This document shows positions 15,155-21,605 of a DNA stretch of 22,929 nucleotides, in pieces. A program made the position numbers and the translations under genes. The notes under the pieces are model-generated. The model worked only from the letters and a program-made list of their open reading frames with translations, made no database searches and had not been told where the DNA came from. The DNA is from a virus: positions 1 to 22,929 of IMG/VR virus record IMGVR_UViG_3300014489_000146. One strand, given 5' to 3'. Each line of letters starts with the position of its first letter. The first letter of the stretch is position 1.

Positions 15155-15388
15155 CGGCCGATTGTAGTGGTCGAACAGCAGGTTCACCGCCTCGATCAAC
15201 AGATCATGCGAGGTCTTGCCCTCGGCGATCGCCAGCATCTTCAACTGGCGCCAGGCCTCCGGTTCCAGGCGCAGAGTCTGACCGCGGCGCACTCGTTCCC
15301 CATTCCCCGACGCCGCGGGCGCCGGCGCCGGTGCGGCCTTGTTCGCCCGCAGATCAGTGAGTGTCAGTGCCGCGCGCGTTTTGGCCAT
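15140..15388 (-). CDS. Ribbon-helix-helix partition partner protein (ParG-like)
   Basis: The 82-residue protein has a flexible basic and Ala/Pro-rich N-terminus (1-35) and a ribbon-helix-helix fold at about 36-76: strand RGQTLRLEPE, helix EAWRQLKMLAIAEG, turn KTSH and second helix DLLIEAVNLLFDHY. This matches the ParG/Omega type of centromere-binding protein, whose flexible N-terminus stimulates ParA ATPase. Its ATG lies within the end of parA (25-base overlap), so the two are translationally coupled. Such proteins bind tandem 7-8-bp repeats and repress their own operon, which fits the 8-bp arrays on both sides of this operon. Specific binding to those boxes is inference. Confidence 0.8.
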   Translation of the reverse strand: MAKTRAALTLTDLRANKAAPAPAPAASGNGERVRRGQTLRLEPEAWRQLKMLAIAEGKTSHDLLIEAVNLLFDHYNRPTIAG

Positions 15389-16020
15389 AGAATCCCCTCC
15401 ATGTGCTTGAACAGTTTCCGCAGTTCCCGCGCGGCCTTGCCGTCCGGTTCGAACTCTGTGACAGACCGGCCGTCGATCAGGGCATGCGCGAACGCCTGCC
15501 GGTTGCCGATCGAGACTTCGGCCACCGGCAGGCGGTAGGCTTCAAGGGCGGCGCGCGCCTCGATCGTCAGGGTGTTTTCGCCGATACCGCGACCCGCCGG
15601 GACCGCGTTCAGCACGATCATCGTGCCGGCTCTCGGCCGCGCCGCCAGCATGACCTCGACCGTCGCCGCGATTGCTCTCAGGTCAAGAATCCCCGGCCGC
15701 GTCGGGATCAGCACCATGTCGGCCAGCCGGGCGATATCGGCGGTATCGGCCTCGACGCTCGGCCGCGTGTCCACCACAACCAGATCGATGCCATCCGCTC
15801 GGGCCGCGTCCAGCACCGCCGGCACCCGTTTGACCGCGCACTCGACCAACTGAGGATCGTCCGTCTTGCGAACCCGCCACCAGTCTCCGGCGCTGCGTTG
15901 CGGATCCGTGTCCACCAACAGGACCCGGCGACCGGTTGAGGCGGCGAGAACCGCCAGGTGAACGGCGAGGGTGGTCTTTCCGGTGCCGCCCTTGCGGGCC
16001 AGCAGCGCGACTGTCTGCAT
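15364..16020 (-). CDS. parA: ParA-family partition ATPase (ParF type)
   Basis: The 218-residue protein has the deviant Walker A motif ARKGGTGKTT (8-17), the Walker A' segment LLVDTDPQ (34-41) and Walker B LVVVDTRP (80-87). Length and lack of an N-terminal HTH place it in the short ParF/Delta class, which partners an RHH protein instead of a classical ParB. It moves plasmid or phage DNA by forming ATP-dependent gradients or filaments on the nucleoid. The start MQTVALLARKG is preferred; a TTG start at 16077 would translate through the 8-bp box array and is unlikely. The ATG is only seven bases from that array, so repressor bound there would occlude transcription or translation. Confidence 0.92.
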   Translation of the reverse strand: MQTVALLARKGGTGKTTLAVHLAVLAASTGRRVLLVDTDPQRSAGDWWRVRKTDDPQLVECAVKRVPAVLDAARADGIDLVVVDTRPSVEADTADIARLADMVLIPTRPGILDLRAIAATVEVMLAARPRAGTMIVLNAVPAGRGIGENTLTIEARAALEAYRLPVAEVSIGNRQAFAHALIDGRSVTEFEPDGKAARELRKLFKHMEGILWPKRARH

Positions 16021-16027
16021 CCAGATT

Positions 16028-16067
16028 GCTACCTTGCTACCAGAATAGCGCTGTAGCACGATATCGG
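16028..16067 (-). promoter_or_regulatory. Tandem 8-bp box array C upstream of parA
   Basis: Five boxes begin at 16028, 16036, 16044, 16052 and 16060 with cores GCTA, GCTA, AATA, TGTA and GATA. On the minus strand GCTA and GGTA cores keep the same 8-bp phase. The array ends seven bases before the parA ATG, where an autoregulatory operator is expected. Flanking hexamers for a promoter are poor. Confidence 0.6.
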
Positions 16068-16259
16068 GGCGTCGCAACCCCCGGCAGGATCATCATGAGC
16101 CGCCCTCTGGGAACATCACCGGGCCGAAGGCTGAGAGGATCGCCGCTGCCGGCCTCTGCGCCGCTCGAAACCGGATGAATGACCCGATCCAGTCGCAGCG
16201 CGCCCTCTCGTGAGCAATCTTTCTTTTTCCCCAGGACCTCGCCGGGGCGCGCACAGCGG

Positions 16260-16313
16260 GGGTCAGCGGAGCTCTTGCGGAGCGTAGGGGGGCGCAGCCC
16301 CCTTACCTGACCC
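16260..16313. repeat. Nested inverted repeat with long GC hairpin
   Basis: GTAGGGGGGC at 16284-16293 pairs with GCCCCCTTAC at 16297-16306 around a GCA loop (one G-U pair). This is enclosed by GGGTCAG at 16260-16266 and CTGACCC at 16307-16313. A direct repeat GCGGAGC (16267-16273 and 16278-16284) lies on the left arm. Hairpins of this form occur on alphaproteobacterial plasmids as terminators or origin/transfer structures. Confidence 0.6.
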
Positions 16314-16369
16314 GGTAGATGCGCGTCTTCGCGCTCCGCTCATAGATATATTCTCTTGAATCCCATGAT

Positions 16370-16392
16370 GTTAGGACTCCGAGTCCGTTAGG
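16370..16392. promoter_or_regulatory. Small dyad with flanking direct repeats
   Basis: GGACTC and GAGTCC flank a single C at 16374-16386, and GTTAGG occurs on each side (16370-16375 and 16387-16392). The symmetry suits a protein-binding site, but no promoter is evident nearby. Confidence 0.35.
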
Positions 16393-16606
16393 CGTGCGCC
16401 GCACAACGACAACCACGCGCCACCGGAACGGCTAAGCAACGATCGTCGCCGGACGTTCTATACTTGTTCCTGTTCTAAGGAGGGTCGGCGACGGGTTTAC
16501 CTTCCCGCGCGCTCGTTTTTCGGGACGGAATCCGGCCTCCGGCCTCAATCGGACAACCGTGCCCGCCGGTGATCCGGGTGCCGCGCGCGACCGCCAGTAC
16601 GGAAAG

Positions 16607-17545
16607 TCAGGCGGGCGCGGGGCGTCCCAGCCGAGATGATGAGATCGGGGTCGCATTCAACCCCCAGGGGCGCTCGCGCAGGCTGAACAGCGCGGCCAGC
16701 CGCGCCAGCCCCCCGAACGCGCGCGACGCCGCCGCGGAAGGGACGGGGTCGGCCCCCACGACGTCAGCGGGCAGAGGAGCAGGGGGCACGTCTACAGTCG
16801 GCACGTAAATGTTGGCGCCGCGCACAAGCAAGCCGTCCGTGTCGCGTACCAGCACGTTCAGGACGTCGAACAGGCCGTGCGCCTCAAACCAATTCTTGAG
16901 CCGCGTGACATGCCGCTCGCAATAGCCCATCAGCTTCGCGAATTGTTCGCCGGTGCGCTGCACGAAGCCAACCCTATCCCGCCTTTCCACGTATATTAAC
17001 TTCTCAGCGTACTTCTCGATGGCGTGCCACGACAGGCCCGGGTGACCACCGGCGGCGGCGGCCCGGATGCGCGCGAACCAGTCACCCGCCGCGGTTTCGC
17101 GATCGATCCGCTCCGGAACGTCGGCTTTGTGGACCTTCCAGTGGTTGACCCGGATCCTCGCTGCCGCCTGAACCTGCGGGGGAAGCATGGCGCTGATCGG
17201 TCGGGGTGCGCCGGCTGGTTCCTCGCCTCGGGCGATCGCCGCCACCAGCCCGCGCCGGCGTGCCGCCCGCGCCGCGTCTGGCGAGTCAGGCTCGGGCTCC
17301 GGATCGGTCGGCATCGGCGCCGAGGAAACCACCGGAGCCGGTTCCGGTTTGGCGACGGCGGACGCGCCGCCTTCCGCCGCCAACCGTGCCAGCCTTTCCC
17401 GGTCCAACCGTTCGAGGTACTCGCGTCCCGTCTCGATGCCGTGCGGACCATAACCGCGCGAGCTTGGTTTGGCCGCGATCGTGCGGCCAAGCCGCTCCAA
17501 CGCGGCATCCAGGCTTCCCTTCGGCTTGGAGGGGGCGTCCGCCAT
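16607..17545 (-). CDS. Replication-type winged-helix protein (putative)
   Basis: The 312-residue protein has a charged N-terminus (1-110) that looks disordered, then a segment WHAIEKYAEKLIYVERRD and QRTGEQFAKLMGYCERHVTR followed by LKNWFEAHGLFDVLNVLVRD, which reads as a winged-helix DNA-binding domain of the sort in plasmid or phage replication initiators. I call it replication-type from this fold and its place upstream of a parA-RHH operon; no catalytic replication motif is visible. The C-terminus (about 255-312) is Ala/Pro-rich. It is 20 bases downstream of the preceding gene with GGGAGGG about 12 bases upstream of the ATG. An ordinary transcriptional regulator is the alternative. Confidence 0.6.
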   Translation of the reverse strand: MADAPSKPKGSLDAALERLGRTIAAKPSSRGYGPHGIETGREYLERLDRERLARLAAEGGASAVAKPEPAPVVSSAPMPTDPEPEPDSPDAARAARRRGLVAAIARGEEPAGAPRPISAMLPPQVQAAARIRVNHWKVHKADVPERIDRETAAGDWFARIRAAAAGGHPGLSWHAIEKYAEKLIYVERRDRVGFVQRTGEQFAKLMGYCERHVTRLKNWFEAHGLFDVLNVLVRDTDGLLVRGANIYVPTVDVPPAPLPADVVGADPVPSAAASRAFGGLARLAALFSLRERPWGLNATPISSSRLGRPAPA

Positions 17546-17565
17546 GCCGCGGCCTCAGCCCTCCC

Positions 17566-17880
17566 TCACGCCGCCGCCGCGCGGGCCAGCCGGCGCAGCC
17601 GGTAGGATTCTTCGCGGATCTCGATCGCGATCTCGCCGCCGAGGTGTGGCGCCAGTTCGATCGCCTCCCCGTCGAACAGCCAGACGCGAAACCGGCGCGA
17701 CGCTGCGTTGCCCGCGTCGACCAGCCAGGGCACGCCCGGCCGGTCATCGCGCAACGCGGCGCGCAGCGACGGCTTCGGAACGCACGCCGCGCCCGCGACC
17801 ACTTCGGTAGGAGAGTTGCCGCACCAGCGGCATCGCCATGTCGCAGACACGGCGACCAGTTCGGCCGGTGAGGCTTCCAT
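17566..17880 (-). CDS. Small hypothetical protein (104 aa) with CxxC
   Basis: The start MEASPAELVAVSATW at 17880 is chosen because its ATG overlaps the stop of the upstream gene in a TGATG junction; the longer open frame reads through the neighbour. The protein has one CRWC pair near residues 17-20 and later VWLFDGEAIELAPHLGGEIA, a strand-rich pattern. A few residues resemble short zinc-binding proteins, but no second cysteine pair is evident. Function unknown. Confidence 0.65.
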   Translation of the reverse strand: MEASPAELVAVSATWRCRWCGNSPTEVVAGAACVPKPSLRAALRDDRPGVPWLVDAGNAASRRFRVWLFDGEAIELAPHLGGEIAIEIREESYRLRRLARAAAA

Positions 17881-18341
17881 CAGAGCCTCCCCTGCGTTTC
17901 CGGCCTGATGTCCTGCCTGGCGACACCGCGGGCGGCGTAGAACGCACGCAGAGCGTCGGCGGTCCCCGCCACACCGCTGATCCCTCGGCAAACCGCCCAA
18001 AGATCGAGCGGCGCGCTGGGCGGATTGCCGTAGTGCTTCAACCCCTCCGCGAACGGCGCGGACAGCGGCGGCGGCGGGCGGTCACCCTTGTTGAGCCATT
18101 CCACCCCATGGCCCAACGCCACGAAGGCGTCGTCGCACGCCCGCCAATGGTCGCGGAAAAGCCGCGCCGCCGTCTCGGCCTCGGTCTCCGGCGCCGCTGG
18201 TGCCGTGGACACGATCGGCCCCTCGGCCATGTCGCGCCCGCCGCCGGCGTCCGCGCCGGCGGCGTCGCCACTCACAGCGTCACCCGCCCTACCAACCACC
18301 AAGGACCGGAACGCGTTGGCCAGCGCCGGCGGCGCATCCAT
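17880..18341 (-). CDS. Hypothetical protein (153 aa)
   Basis: The gene starts directly after a TGA (TGAATG at 18344-18339) and ends by overlapping the next start, so it belongs to a coupled operon with the following two genes. The first 60 residues are Ala/Gly-rich. The later part contains ARLFRDHWRACDDAFVALGH, VEWLNKGDRPPPP and LDLWAVCRGISGVAGTADAL, a helical pattern with no family recognised. MAEGPIVSTAP (about 37 residues in) is an alternative start. Confidence 0.6.
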   Translation of the reverse strand: MDAPPALANAFRSLVVGRAGDAVSGDAAGADAGGGRDMAEGPIVSTAPAAPETEAETAARLFRDHWRACDDAFVALGHGVEWLNKGDRPPPPLSAPFAEGLKHYGNPPSAPLDLWAVCRGISGVAGTADALRAFYAARGVARQDIRPETQGRL

Positions 18342-18680
18342 TCACGGCAACGCCGCGAAGATCGCGTCGATTCGTGGCGCCACGTCATCCTGACGCGCGA
18401 CACGTGAGTCGTAGCTGCCACGACTTTGCGCGAAGGCGGAACTCTGGCCACCGCGCCGCCATTGTCGTAAGATGAGCCGTCGAACCCGGCCCCACTGACT
18501 AACAAGGCATGGGTCGGGATCGATACTACCTGTGTAACCATGTCTAGTCTCCGCCTGGGCCTCGGGTGGTTGCAGCCATCCGAGGTCGCTACCTGTGCTC
18601 GACTGATTCACTTCGTTGCGTACATGGCTGGTGGCGCGCGGGCGCGAACGACGACGCTCCACACATGCGAGCATTCGCAA
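18342..18680 (-). CDS. Uncertain ORF, possibly a truncated gene heading the operon
   Basis: The stop codon directly abuts the ATG of the next gene (TGAATG), which is typical of real operon neighbours, and the last 30 residues (SRGSYDSRVARQDDVAPRID, then AIFAALP) look like genuine protein. The first 70 residues have atypical composition, and the neighbouring frame also reads plausibly over 18430-18541. This may be the 3' remnant of a gene damaged by a frameshift or deletion. The start is not supported. Confidence 0.3.
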   Translation of the reverse strand: MRMLACVERRRSRPRATSHVRNEVNQSSTGSDLGWLQPPEAQAETRHGYTGSIDPDPCLVSQWGRVRRLILRQWRRGGQSSAFAQSRGSYDSRVARQDDVAPRIDAIFAALP

Positions 18681-19197
18681 AAATGAAGCCGTTGCCTGAG
18701 GAGGCGCAGAGGCGCGCCATATCCGTGCGTGCCGTCAGCACGGCCTGGCGCAACTGATTCGTTGCAGATCAACCCTGAGTGGAAACCGGGCCGATCGCAC
18801 GTCCGAACCAGGCGGAAAATCGCAATTATACCGTCACAAGTCTTGCCCATTGAAGACTTGCCAACGCCGCTGCGATTTGCGATATCAGACCAACTACCGG
18901 AAAGTCGGTCTAGGACGGCCCCCGCCGCCCATATCGCCTGATATGGTCCGCTCGTCTCGCCGCACCACACAAGGCGGCGAGACAACGGCGGTCCCCGCAA
19001 GGGTGGCCCCCTCGGCGAACCGATCCCCTCCGGACCACCTTCCGGCTCAGCGCATGGCAGATAACGATCCCGGTCCGGCGCCGCGCGTCGCCGGGGGTCC
19101 ATGTGTTTCCTGCTGGATGCCGCCATTGCCGTCCGCGACGCTTCCGCGGGGGACAAACACCACAGAGGCAGGCCGCGTTGTTGCGCGTGCGACTGCA
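18681..19197. other. Noncoding or decayed stretch with a strong hairpin
   Basis: No credible gene was found. A perfect 10-bp inverted repeat, GTCTCGCCGC at 18954-18963 and GCGGCGAGAC at 18974-18983, surrounds a 10-base loop without a U-tract. ATATC at 18931-18935 and GATAT at 18940-18944 form a smaller dyad next to it. Weak coding-like stretches occur on both strands. Confidence 0.35.
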
Positions 19198-19425
19198 TTA
19201 CGCGACGCGCTGATAAATTTCAGGGGCGCCTTTTTTCTCGGGCGGATACAGATCGGGCCGCAGCCGGGTCCGGCAGATGCCAGTGCCAGCCTCAACCTTG
19301 AGCACCCGAAGCGGCGGAACTGCCCGCCACGAGTAGAGCGACGGCAGCTTGATCCCGACCATCGCCGCGAAAGCCCGCGGGCCTCCGGCTATTCGAATCG
19401 CTTCGTCAAGAATCGGGTCCCACAT
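19198..19425 (-). CDS. Cro/YdaS-type helix-turn-helix regulator
   Basis: The 75-residue protein matches the short YdaS/Cro group: ILDEAIRIAGGPRAFAAMVG, then an HTH with IKLPSLYSWRAVPPLRVLKV and EAGTGICRTRLRPDLYPP, the last being the usual C-terminal motif of the group. It is transcribed away from the cI-type gene across a 74-base intergenic region that contains two operator-like repeats. This is the layout of a lysogeny switch, with this protein expected to favour excision or replication. The ATG at 19425 lacks a clear ribosome-binding site. Confidence 0.82.
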   Translation of the reverse strand: MWDPILDEAIRIAGGPRAFAAMVGIKLPSLYSWRAVPPLRVLKVEAGTGICRTRLRPDLYPPEKKGAPEIYQRVA

Positions 19426-19445
19426 GGGATCGGAGTTTTGTCGTA

Positions 19446-19486
19446 CCTAATTATCGAGTCAATAGGTGCGCCCTAACTATCGGGTC
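19446..19486. promoter_or_regulatory. Operator region of the cro/cI switch
   Basis: A 15-bp motif, CCTAA-Y-TATCG-R-GTC, occurs at 19446-19460 and 19472-19486, 26 bases apart in the same orientation. The first copy continues into AATAGGT (to 19467); on the minus strand that reads ACCTATTGACT with a -35-like TTGACT pointing toward the cro-type gene. The same composite, ACCTATTGAC plus AATTAGG, recurs at 20062-20082. Confidence 0.65.
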
Positions 19487-19499
19487 GTCACTCTCAGGT

Positions 19500-19928
19500 A
19501 TGGATCAGACGGAAGGACCGGGCGAGCGAATCGCCAAGGCACTCAAGGCCGCCAATCTCCGGGCGGCTGACCTTGCGCGCCGCGCCAAGGTGTCGCAACC
19601 GACCGTGCATAGCTGGATCAACTCCAAACATGGCATCTCATGGGCTAATGTGCGGCGGGCCGCCGCCGTGCTCGGAGTATCAGCGAGTTGGATCATGTTC
19701 GGTACGAACGAAGAAGCGGAGCGCATGGCGCAGACAGGCGACGAACTTTCATTCCTCCGCCTTTACCGCGACCTAAGCGATGACGATCAGGCAACGCTGC
19801 TGCGCTTCCTCGCCTCCATGCACCGGACTTCGCAACAGCCGGCAGCTCCAATTCCCGATCGTACAGCCCCTTTTCAAGGGGATGGCCGCGTCATGCCGCT
19901 CCCCGTCAAGAATGTGCGGGCGCGATAA
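19500..19928 (+). CDS. cI-type XRE-family repressor, without peptidase domain
   Basis: The 142-residue protein has an XRE helix-turn-helix at about residues 10-67 (ERIAKALKAANLRAADLARR, then VSQPTVHSWINSKHGISWAN) and a short C-terminal region with ELSFLRLYRDLSDDDQATLL that may mediate oligomerisation. It is much shorter than LexA/CI proteins and has no Ser-Lys autocleavage domain, so induction would not be by RecA-driven self-cleavage. It is divergent from the Cro-type gene and upstream of the excision-integration operon, whose promoter carries the same operator. Start codon at 19500 follows a short AGG element. Confidence 0.85.
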   Translation: MDQTEGPGERIAKALKAANLRAADLARRAKVSQPTVHSWINSKHGISWANVRRAAAVLGVSASWIMFGTNEEAERMAQTGDELSFLRLYRDLSDDDQATLLRFLASMHRTSQQPAAPIPDRTAPFQGDGRVMPLPVKNVRAR

Positions 19929-20061
19929 GGGCCGAGCCGGCGCTGCCGCAACGAATCGCCGAACGCGCCAGTCCGCAATAGATACCAGTATCGACCGACC
20001 GGAACGGTCTCCACCGCCGCTCGCTTGAGCAGGCGACTTAGTCGGTACATAATTAGGCCTG
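19929..20061. other. Short noncoding gap after the repressor gene
   Basis: GC-rich at the left and AT-richer toward the operator-promoter at 20062. No gene and no clear terminator were seen. Confidence 0.3.
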
Positions 20062-20093
20062 ACCTATTGACATGAAATTAGGATGAACCTAAC
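20062..20093 (+). promoter_or_regulatory. Operator-promoter of the excision-integration operon
   Basis: ACCTATTGAC at 20062-20071 followed by AATTAGG at 20076-20082 repeats the composite motif of the cro/cI intergenic region, with one base fewer between the halves. It contains a perfect -35 hexamer TTGACA at 20067-20072; the expected -10 region at 20090-20095 (TAACCA) is weak. It is 96 bases before the first gene of the operon that ends in the integrase. Confidence 0.6.
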
Positions 20094-20177
20094 CAAAGGG
20101 CACGATGGCATTGGTCGCCGTCGCGATCGCCGCCTCGCCCCTCGTCTGGTTCCACTCACGATGAAGGACACCGCCCG

Positions 20178-20390
20178 ATGCTGATCGCGCTCAACACGCT
20201 GGATTTCAGCCTCCCGGTCGTTCGCCGCATCCCGCCGAAGCCGCGTGCCGGCAAGGCGCTGCAAGACAGCATCGCCGCACGCCGGCTACCAAACTGGCGT
20301 CCGGTGCCATTCGGCGCCGCAGGCCCGGAACCCCGTTCCGAGGTGACAGATCATGCACCGTCTCACGAAGTCGAAAGCGCGACGGCATGA
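20178..20390 (+). CDS. Small hypothetical protein (70 aa), first of the integrase operon
   Basis: The ATG at 20178 follows GAAGGA by about nine bases. The protein is basic in the middle (RRIPPKPRAGKALQDSIAAR) with a charged C-terminus, and no domain was recognised. Its stop overlaps the start of the next gene (ATGA at 20387-20390). It is preceded by the cI-type operator, so it should be repressed in the integrated state. Confidence 0.6.
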   Translation: MLIALNTLDFSLPVVRRIPPKPRAGKALQDSIAARRLPNWRPVPFGAAGPEPRSEVTDHAPSHEVESATA

Positions 20391-20623
20391 AAACCTGGGA
20401 GTTCGACGTCGAAGTGCGGGTGCGCAAGACGCTCCATTTCGGCGGACCCACGACAGAAGCGGCGGCACGCGACCTGTTGGAGAAGGCGCTGCGCGGAGAA
20501 ATGGACATCAGCCTTTTCATCAAGTGGGACCCCAACGCCCCCCATCATCGCTTCGTTCCGATTGAAACCATTATCGATAACGATCCGCGGATCGTTGCCG
20601 TGCGGGAGGTTCCACATGACTGA
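20387..20623 (+). CDS. Small hypothetical protein (78 aa)
   Basis: The protein opens with alternating hydrophobic and charged residues (WEFDVEVRVRKTLHFGGPTT), followed by a helix (EAAARDLLEKALRGEMDISL), and ends RIVAVREV, an alpha/beta pattern that resembles small phage proteins. Function unknown. The start overlaps the preceding stop, and the next gene begins before its stop, so all three are coupled. Confidence 0.68.
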   Translation: MKTWEFDVEVRVRKTLHFGGPTTEAAARDLLEKALRGEMDISLFIKWDPNAPHHRFVPIETIIDNDPRIVAVREVPHD

Positions 20624-21209
20624 ACTCCCAGAGGAACGGAGCGCCATGTTCCCCGACGCCGACGCTGTCGTTTCCAATACGCAACGCTGGCTGCAGAACG
20701 TTGCCCTCGATCTTGAAGCTGGCCGCATCTCGGTTGATCAGGCCAGGGTGATCGCCCGCAGGAATGGCCTCCGCATCGTAAAGGCCATCTACGGACCATA
20801 CTCCGCGTGGAAGGACCGTCCCGGGCTGACCCTGCTCGAGACCATCGATCCGGTCGTCGCTTGGCGGTCGCTTTCGATCGAGGCGCGCGACGCCATCGGC
20901 GCCGCGGCGATCGCCGCCACTGTCGGCGTCCTTGGTGCCGACATCGCTATGGAACGCGCCGACATTTTTGCCTACAGACCCCGCCGTTCGGCCTCCGAAG
21001 AAGCGCAATCGCTCCTGCGGGCGCTCGTCAACATCAACGTCCTCGAGGGCGACGACACGGATCTACCGCCGCGCCCCGATCTGCGTCCGCTCGGCATCCG
21101 CCAGTGCCGTACCTGCGGCTGCACCGACGACTTCGCCTGCGACGGAGGATGTTCCTGGGTCGAAACCGACCTGTGCAGCGCCTGCGTCCCTAAGACCCGA
21201 GATGGCTGA
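20616..21209 (+). CDS. Hypothetical protein with C-terminal Cys-rich motif (197 aa)
   Basis: The start MTELPEERSAM at 20616 follows GGGAGG by a good distance; an in-frame upstream start is less likely. The N-terminal 145 residues are helical without a known domain (WLQNVALDLEAGRISVDQAR). The C-terminus holds a metal-binding-like motif, CRTCGCTDDFACDGGCSW then LCSAC, with six or more cysteines, of the form seen in several phage and plasmid proteins. It probably binds zinc. Its exact role is unknown. Confidence 0.72.
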   Translation: MTELPEERSAMFPDADAVVSNTQRWLQNVALDLEAGRISVDQARVIARRNGLRIVKAIYGPYSAWKDRPGLTLLETIDPVVAWRSLSIEARDAIGAAAIAATVGVLGADIAMERADIFAYRPRRSASEEAQSLLRALVNINVLEGDDTDLPPRPDLRPLGIRQCRTCGCTDDFACDGGCSWVETDLCSACVPKTRDG

Positions 21210-21273
21210 CCGCACCCGCGCGGACGCTGCGGCGCAGTTCGGAGTGTCAGAACGGACGGATGCCGGATCGTGA
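21202..21273 (+). CDS. Very short ORF (23 aa), HTH-like fragment
   Basis: An ATG at 21202 overlaps the preceding stop, and its TGA at 21271-21273 overlaps the next start (GTGA). The 23 residues contain RADAAAQFGVSERT, the first part of a helix-turn-helix pattern, so it may be a coupling leader peptide or the remnant of a truncated regulator. It is too short to be sure it is translated. Confidence 0.3.
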   Translation: MADRTRADAAAQFGVSERTDAGS

Positions 21274-21605
21274 CAGGCAAACGTCTTACCCGTGAACAAC
21301 TGCCTCACTGGCCGCGCTACATGACACGCGACCTTGCAGCGGCCTATGTTGGCGTGTCCGAAACCGTATTCATCGCTGAGGTCGAGAGGGGTTGGTGGCC
21401 GCTCCCGCGCCGGCGAGGCGCGAAATCGACTCTGCTGACCTGGGATCGTGTTCTACTTGACCAAGAGGCCGATCGCGAGGCCGGATTAGGAACGCCGGAG
21501 CAGACATGGGGTGCTGCGCCGGTAGTAACCGACAACGAAGTCAGGAACCGATTCAGTGCCAAGACCCCGACAAGACGGGCCGAAGCGGGTCGTCAAACAC
21601 CTTAA
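21270..21605 (+). CDS. Excisionase-like (AlpA/MerR-type) small DNA-binding protein
   Basis: The 111-residue protein begins at a GTG that overlaps the preceding TGA. It carries MTRDLAAAYVGVSETVFIAE, VERGWWPLPRRRGAKS and a closing TLLTWDRVLLDQEAD, the wHTH pattern of AlpA/Xis-type recombination directionality factors. Its place directly upstream of the integrase, with a 50-base overlap, supports excisionase function. Regulatory action at the integrase promoter is also possible. The C-terminal 30 residues are probably disordered and overlap the integrase start. Confidence 0.78.
   Translation: MTGKRLTREQLPHWPRYMTRDLAAAYVGVSETVFIAEVERGWWPLPRRRGAKSTLLTWDRVLLDQEADREAGLGTPEQTWGAAPVVTDNEVRNRFSAKTPTRRAEAGRQTP

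Larger units (their letters stand above)
16078..16606. other. Structured noncoding region between rep-like and parA genes, candidate origin
   Basis: This 530-base stretch has no convincing gene. It holds the nested inverted repeat at 16260-16313, a 13-base dyad at 16374-16386, and a spaced inverted repeat CGTCGCCG at 16444-16451 with CGGCGACG at 16486-16493. Lying between a replication-type gene and the partition operon, it is the natural place for a plasmid origin. No iterons or DnaA boxes were recognised, so this is a position-based inference. Confidence 0.4.

Noticed and set aside
16021-16077. TTG start that would lengthen ParA by 19 residues
   Set aside because: It would translate through the 8-bp box array; ParA proteins of this class begin just before the Walker A motif.
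18608-19198. 196-codon minus-strand frame in the decayed stretch
   Set aside because: Composition is irregular, no ribosome-binding site or family pattern, and it crosses a strong hairpin.
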